The translations under genes were made by a program, and so were the position numbers. A model generated the notes under the pieces. It saw only the letters and a program-made list of their open reading frames with translations, did no database searches and was not told the DNA's origin. DNA of 64,000 nucleotides from Enoplosus armatus. Its lineage: Eukaryota; Chordata; Actinopteri; Centrarchiformes; Enoplosidae. Each line of letters begins with the position of its first letter. Position 1 is the first letter of the stretch. The DNA is taken from assembly GCF_043641665.1 (NCBI RefSeq), contig NC_092180.1, forward strand, positions 27,306,891 to 27,370,890. Reading direction: 5' to 3'. Positions 58,372-64,000 of this stretch are shown here, piece by piece.

Positions 58372-58580
58372 TAAAGGTCCCACATTGTGCTCATTTCAGC
58401 TCTATTTTTTTTTTTATTCTGGGACTCCACTAGAGTAGCTTTGCATGATTCACAGTTAAAAAAAAAAAAAAAAAGTCCTTATTTACTGTATCTTCTGCTG
58501 GCCCTTCACGCAGCCCCTCAGTCCACCGTCTGTCTGAAACGAGCCGTTTCACACAAACTGAACCACCTCCAAAACCGTTA
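58372..58580 (+). repeat. TAAAGGTCCCA-type hAT-like MITE, second copy
   Basis: It starts TAAAGGTCCCACATTGTGCT and later has CAGTCCACCGTCTGTCTGAA with ACGAGCCGTTTC, phrases seen in a common teleost MITE. It shares its start with the copy at 41,641. Confidence 0.55.
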
Positions 58581-58606
58581 ATATGTTAAAAAAAAATGTA
58601 GCAGCG

Positions 58607-58671
58607 CAAATTCCTTGTAATGTATGTTACTTGGCAATAAATAGTTTCTGTTTCTGATTCCGATTCTGAGT
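58607..58671 (+). mobile_element. LINE 3' tail, plus orientation
   Basis: AATTCCTTGTAATGTATGTT, then ACTTGGCAATAAATAGTTTC and a TCTGATT/CCGATTCTGA tail. It is nearly the reverse complement of 11,096-11,145, so it is a second, heavily 5'-truncated copy of the same LINE family. Confidence 0.6.
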
Positions 58672-59299
58672 AGTCCTGTGCAGAGAGGCCCGATAACTCA
58701 GACAGACTGAGCCGGTGGACGGTGGAGTGCCCTCTGCTTCATGGATGATGTGCAGCAGTCACTGCTGCGCCTGGAGCCAGATGACCATATAAGGAAATCT
58801 GTGCCTATCTGACGTCAGCTCGGCCCGAATGTAAAAAAATAAAAAATAAATAAGAACGTTGGAAACATAGTGTTCAGGGGCCTCATCTATAAACGCTGCG
58901 TACGCACAAAAGAAGGCGTGAGCCAATTTCTAAGCAAACTTTGGGATTTATAAAAAAAAAAATTAAAAAAACAAACTTGACGAGAGAATGCACGGTCCTC
59001 CACGGACACTATGAATGAACAATGAATAAACAACCACCTAAAAAAAAAAAAACACGATTTAGGGTATCAAATACAAACAGAAATACCTGTTATTGCAAAA
59101 GAACCCCTCAAATATGTTTAATGTACAACTACAGTCAGCCAAAAACAAAAATACTTAAAGCTAACAAAAGCAACAAAAAGACAACCTGACATTTCACGAT
59201 TGATCACACGGATGCCGTTTCCGATGGCTCAGTCGGGCAGACGCGGGTGCATACTTTCATATATTATGTTATCATATATCATATAGGCCTGTAGTGTTT

Positions 59300-59440
59300 T
59301 ATAATGTGTTTAGTTTTTGTGGCTTTTAGTTTGTTTTATCCCTGAATTTTTTATTTTTATAGTGAAGCACTTTGTGACTGTGTTGAAAGGTGCTACACAA
59401 ATAAAGTTTATCATTATTATTATTATTATTATTATTCATA
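59300..59440 (+). repeat. LINE/SINE 3' tail with (ATT)n
   Basis: GTGAAGCACTTTGTGACTGT then GTGCTACACAAATAAAGTTT and an (ATT)n run. This is a standard fish non-LTR 3' end. Confidence 0.6.
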
Positions 59441-59577
59441 ATATTCTTATTATCACATTTGTTGCACAAAACGGTTTGTCATTTACAGTCACACACCTGT
59501 AGCTTTTCAGATACGATCAAATGGGCGGGTACAACAAGGCGTGCAATCACAATGCGTAATGAGGCACAAGGGCTGAT

Positions 59578-59936
59578 TTGGCACTGCTGGGAGATTTGGA
59601 GAATGGAAGACTTCGGAGGGAGCAAATCTTCAGACACCAGCGAGGTCTACTGGCCAAAGATGGTGACGAGTGGCTTATGAGCCGGTTCCGACTTCCACGA
59701 GCTGTTCTCTTGGATCTCTGTGCTGTATTGGGCCAAGCTTCACAGAGAAGCGCCCGCAGAAACCGAGCCGTGCCAGTGCCACGTCAAGTCCTGACAACAC
59801 TGGAATTTCTGGCGACCGGAGGGAGTTGGCTGACAGGTCAGGGACATCTCAGCCAACCTTCGGCCGGGTGGTGCCAGACACGTTGCGAGGTACAATTGGT
59901 TTGTCGCATCTGTGCATAAAGTTTCCTTACACGTGA
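59578..59936 (+). pseudogene. Harbinger transposase (HARBI1-like nuclease) remnant
   Basis: One frame has MSRFRLPRAVLLDLCAVLG and PVPRQVLTTLEFLATG. After a frameshift near 59,830 another frame continues ELADRSGTSQPTFGRVVPDT and KFPYT. These match the N-terminal helix-turn-helix part of HARBI1-like nucleases. The catalytic DDE region is missing and the order is broken, so it is dead. Confidence 0.65.
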
Positions 59937-59956
59937 AGGATGGTAGAGCTAATTTC

Positions 59957-60290
59957 TCACGACACATTTTTGATTTCTCTCAACTCCTTGGCAACCTCGT
60001 TGATAGCATCGATTGTGTGCCTTTGCATCCGCGAGGACGGGGCCGCTGCTGGAGGGTTGAGACGCAGGTGGAGCATTTGGAGCCCCCCGGGGGCTGGGCG
60101 CACGCGGCTCCTGCTCAGCTGCAGCGCCACTGACCCCACTGGAACACGCAGTGACTAAAAGGAATAGACATTTTCTTGTGAGTCTCGATTGGTTTTGCAC
60201 ATAAATGTGGAAACACAACTTTAATGCATTACTCTCACTCCCTCGGCCTCCGGCACTACTCCACTCATCAGGGATTCCCAGCATATTCAT
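59957..60290 (-). pseudogene. possible Myb/SANT-like second protein of the Harbinger element
   Basis: A minus-strand frame ends HTIDAINEVAKELREIKNVS, a coiled, charged C-terminus like that of the DNA-binding partner encoded by Harbinger elements. It converges on the nuclease remnant. It is short and frame-broken; the identification rests on style and position. Confidence 0.4.
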
Positions 60291-60300
60291 TGACGAGTGA

Positions 60301-63300
60301 ATCGACTGTATGAAAATGTTTCAACAAAACACACTAGATATAGCTTAATGGCCAGCTAGCCAGACCCAAATCTTGCTTACCTTGTCCCTGTTGTCTTGTG
60401 TCTTACAGTTCAGAACCTTGACTAACAGCTGAACTGGTGTCGCTGGTGCCTTCGGGCTCACTAGGCCGAGATGATTGACTGGTAACGGCGGCAAATGAAT
60501 GGTTTCTTAAAACATTTGGGCCGCATCAGCCTCAGGGGACGTCAACCTCTTCTTTCTCACCATTTATTCTCTTTTTGTTTGTCCATCTTGCTCCACTCCA
60601 CTACTTATCCATGTCATGTCACCACTTAACAGAGATGGGGAAAGGGGCTGGCCCCGGGTAAAGTTGGAGATAACGGGACCGAAAGTAATTGGCTGGGAGA
60701 GAGAGGCTGACGCATGTAATACCCAACCGCAGTGGGCCGGCGTCCCACTCGCCTGGGCCAGTCAGCCACACGGCACTTGGTTATTTTTATCTAAGCGGGG
60801 GCTGGGGTTACTTAAACACGTACATTTTGCATTGCATCAGGCCCAATTGTCAAGCGGCCCACCGGGAAAATTCCCGGTGCTCCAGATGGCCAGTCCGATA
60901 TGGCTGACATGAAAGAGCTAAAGATTATCAAAGAGAAAGATTCAAGAAAATAAATTGGCTAGACTTTTGTTGGAAAGAAGGACTATCGGAGAAGAAAACA
61001 GATTGTTTAATGGCCATACTCTCTGACTCTGGCCCTTTAGTTCTTTCATCATTTCCTTGTGGGCACACTTACACCACACTGTCCAACTTTGTCCTTTCGT
61101 CCCTCCTCCCTTCTTAAATTTCTCTAAGTCTTGTCATCCCAAGCAAAGGAAGATGGCCCATTAAAGATATCCCTTGTCTCTCCCAGTGTGCCCAATCGGA
61201 CTTGATTTAGCCAGCATGGGATCAAAAACCCTTGTCCTTTTTCACTCAGTGTAACACGCAACAAGGTTCACAGAGCAAGGAAATCTAGGAATTAACCGGA
61301 CCGGCCTAGAGAGTCCCTTGAACTGATTCTAGACTATCTCCAACTACTCGCCCTGTCTTCACCCTCGTTTCTTTCTTTGCCTCATTTCATGCTTTTTTTT
61401 TTTTTTTTTCTTCAATTCCACTTTCATGGTGGGTCCTTAAAAAGGTTTAGATAGAAAACTTGATCCTGTAAAGAAATGAATAGACTGGGATGATTTCTTC
61501 CCCCCCTGCTTGTGCATTGAGGGTTTCATGTAAAAGCGAAAGGGATTACAGAAACAGACTTCATTTTCTCTTTTAAAGAATCTCTGTGTTTCTGTCAGTG
61601 ACCAACTATAGCATAACTAAATGACCATGGACATATATCATATATGACATATATTATATCATTGCAGACCCATCACACTTTGGACTGAACTTATTTCAAC
61701 CTCTCCCATCAGGTAGGTGATAACTGTCATTTTCTTTTAGTTCATACACTTGAACGAATCTTCAACTCCTTTCATCACTTTCACTCCAACTGACACTTTA
61801 AGTTCACTCAGCGCTAACACTTACGTTGACACTTCTTCACAACTTCTCCCCTGTGGTAGGCGCTACAGAGCGCTGCATGCCACGACAACCACTTTATTTT
61901 AACACAGCATCACACTAATCAACAGTTAATGGGTAATAACCTTCTAATACTTTATCATCCTGTAGTTCTACGTAACATTGTACATGTATTCAGTCCACCA
62001 ATGTATGTGCATTAAGCCACCTCTACATGTAGACTAACATATCATCCATACAATACTTATTCCAGCATTCTTTGCACTGCCATACACTCTCTTCATAGCT
62101 ACAAGTGGTGCAAGCTTGATTTGACATATTGACAATACAAGAAGAAGAGGAAGAAGAGGAATAATAACGTCTATGTGTCAGCCCTGTGAATGCCTGCTTA
62201 ACCTGTCAAAAGAGCCAGTCCACTGATGACAGGCAGAGGGAGCTGAATAAGAAAAGATCAGAATATAAAGATTTATCAAATGTAAAAGCTGAATTTCTGT
62301 ATCAGAGGACAGGCAAACCTATGAGAATGCTGAGAGGCCTGAGCAGACTACTGGCTTTGAGTGGTAGGAAGGCTCAAAGTGCCATTGAGAATGAAAATAC
62401 TGCTATTTGTGCAGTTCAATCGACTTCTCTTTAGCCACGGGCTCTTTCCACAGGGATCAAAGAATAGCCCTACTCGCTTTGCTAATACAAAACAAATAAA
62501 GACCCCCGCTCCAGCTATACATCCTTATCAATCCTCCACTCAGATTTTAAATTACAAGTGCTATCGGTACATCAGGTGAACAGTGACGGTGTCACTAAGA
62601 CACATTGCAAGACTAACGCGAACAAACAGGAGGGGTTGTGACAGTGGTATAAGATATAAGATACAGTGGCACGTCGTAAGTGGGTAAGTGCGTGTGTGGA
62701 ACTGTGTAGAGAAGAAAAAGGCGAGGAGGAGAGCGAAGAAATAGAAAAGCTATATGAGAGAGAGATTTTGTGTGGGGCGGGGGGGGGGTTGTAGTAGGGT
62801 TAGGACCCCTTGGAGGGTGCTGGCCTGTCGGGGGGAGCAAGTTGTGAGCAAGTTGTTTTTTGTTTACGCCTGTAAATTCATTCATAAAGTCATTAATTAT
62901 CTTGGAAGGTTCAAGGCGGTTATACATTTATGTTGATTTTTGATTTTGATTACGGGTTTCAGTTGTAGGAAATGAAGAAACTGGTTTATCCCAACTCAGT
63001 GCTCCTGTACAAGGTCTTTGAAGTCCCGGCTCAGATTATTGTGGAAAAGATGGTGAAGGTGTGTGATACCTGACACTGTTGGTTCCAACCCAGCAATCAT
63101 TAACTCTTTGACCAGTAATATTTACATCTGGACCATCGATCATAATTATTATTGTTGTTATCAGTATTATTGTTGTTTCTGTTATTAGTTTCTTTTTTTT
63201 TTTTAATTCCCGTATTCCATCCGACTGGAGTTTCTGTGATCTAAACTCAATAATACAACCAACAGATTTAATTAAATGTTAACCTTGCAAACAGCCTTGC

Positions 63301-63754
63301 AGAACAGTGTAATGAGGTCTTCTCTGGATTAACTAAAACAGGTTTTCAAGTTAAACGGCAAGGCCTTGTCAAAAGGCAACACCTTAACTCACTCCTGTTG
63401 CGTAAGGAAGTAGCAAAGAGAAACATGTTTTCCACCTCTTGCTGTACTTGTAACACAAGACAGCGTTATAACATGATTCTGTGTCCGAGTTGTGCAGGTC
63501 TGGAGCACATTACATTATGTGCTTTTAATTCCGTTCAAGATGAGGTGCCCAGAAGGAGGCTGGGAGGCATACGTTACCATTGAACCCGACCCTTTCACGG
63601 CTTGTAAGAGTTAGTAAGGACACGCAGTGTGTCCTCCGAGGATGGCATGTAGCAGGTAAAGAATGAACCGGGCTCGCATGGAAGAAAATAGGTCATGCAT
63701 GGGGTATAAAACAATGGGCCCCTGGGCGTGGACATGTAAAAAGCCCTGAGCCCT

Positions 63755-63799
<45 letters not shown>

Positions 63800-64000
63800 C
63801 CTGTGTCTGGTAGGCCTGCTCAGCAATCCATCCACGCATGTGATGCAAGGATGCAAGGAAGGCTTTAGACTGATCTCAAAGTGGAATAATTGATGTTTCT
63901 CATTGTAAACTACCTCCTGTCCATTTAGAATGAGTTCCATTGAGTTTTTAGGCAACAACATGGTGCACAGTGTGATGTCTTGGTCCCATAGGTGACACTA
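60301..64000. other. intergenic DNA without a confident gene
   Basis: Open frames here are short. Visible features are a T run at 61,392-61,410, a GAAGAGGAA stretch near 62,140-62,160, a poly-G run near 62,777-62,789, and the poly-C run at 63,758. One 90-nt exon-like stretch (62,969-63,058, plus) is discussed as a finding. Nothing else is supported. Confidence 0.6.
63758..63797. repeat. poly-C run of 40 bases
   Basis: An uninterrupted run of 40 C. Such length is rare in vertebrate DNA and hard to sequence, so the stated length may be wrong. Confidence 0.9.

Larger units (their letters stand above)
58875..60300 (+). mobile_element. PIF/Harbinger DNA transposon relic
   Basis: The left end reads AGGGGCCTCATCTATAAACG then CTGCGTACGCACAAAAG, the typical terminus of fish Harbinger elements. 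Inside are a broken nuclease frame (plus) and a broken second frame (minus), the two-gene layout of this superfamily. A LINE or SINE tail is inserted near 59.3-59.44 kb. The right terminal repeat was not found, so the right limit is approximate. Confidence 0.6.

Noticed and set aside
57892..58374. A 160-codon plus-strand frame
   Set aside because: It runs through (CT)n low-complexity DNA, giving a Ser/Leu/Pro-only stretch, with no domain.
1..64000. CRISPR arrays, bacterial operons, phage or plasmid origins
   Set aside because: All regularly repeated units are microsatellites without spacers, and the gene structure is that of a vertebrate.

Overview
The window looks like genomic DNA of a ray-finned fish, probably a spiny-rayed (percomorph-type) teleost. 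The signs are a vertebrate exon-intron gene, introns crowded with (CA)n/(GT)n microsatellites and homopolymers, and fish-type interspersed repeats (tRNA-derived SINEs, hAT-like MITEs, a PIF/Harbinger relic, a DIRS-like relic and LINE 3' tails). No bacterial, plasmid or phage features were seen. The species cannot be fixed from the sequence.

One gene dominates. On the minus strand, from the CpG-rich promoter at about 57.5-57.9 kb to the stop codon at 7,518, lies the full coding region of dpy19l3. It encodes an ER multi-pass C-mannosyltransferase of the DPY19 (GT-C) family. I reconstructed 18 coding exons by splice sites, reading phase and homology. Joined, they give 2,211 nt, or 736 residues, with every junction in phase. 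A non-coding first exon probably ends at 57,549. Introns range from 222 bp to 10.7 kb; the two largest (18,619-29,358 and 9,613-18,485) surround the short exon 17.

The most interesting point is a second, diverged first-membrane-segment exon at 50,160-50,486 in intron 3. It has its own acceptor, ATG and a phase-compatible donor, and it repeats the HEN-x-LWFS signature of exon 3. This suggests an alternative N-terminus or a relic of a tandem duplication. Also notable, (UG)n repeats lie 5-12 nt upstream of six dpy19l3 acceptors, and complementary (UG)n and (CA)n tracts flank the 74-nt exon 11.

Region by region: 1-81 is the last coding piece of an unidentified plus-strand gene. 82 to about 3.1 kb is probably its 3' UTR, meeting the probable long dpy19l3 3' UTR (about 3.2-7.5 kb) tail to tail. 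7.5-57.3 kb is dpy19l3 with repeat-filled introns. 57.5-57.9 kb is its promoter and CpG island. 58-64 kb is repeat-rich intergenic DNA with a hAT-like MITE, a LINE tail, a Harbinger relic and a 40-base C run, with no confident gene.
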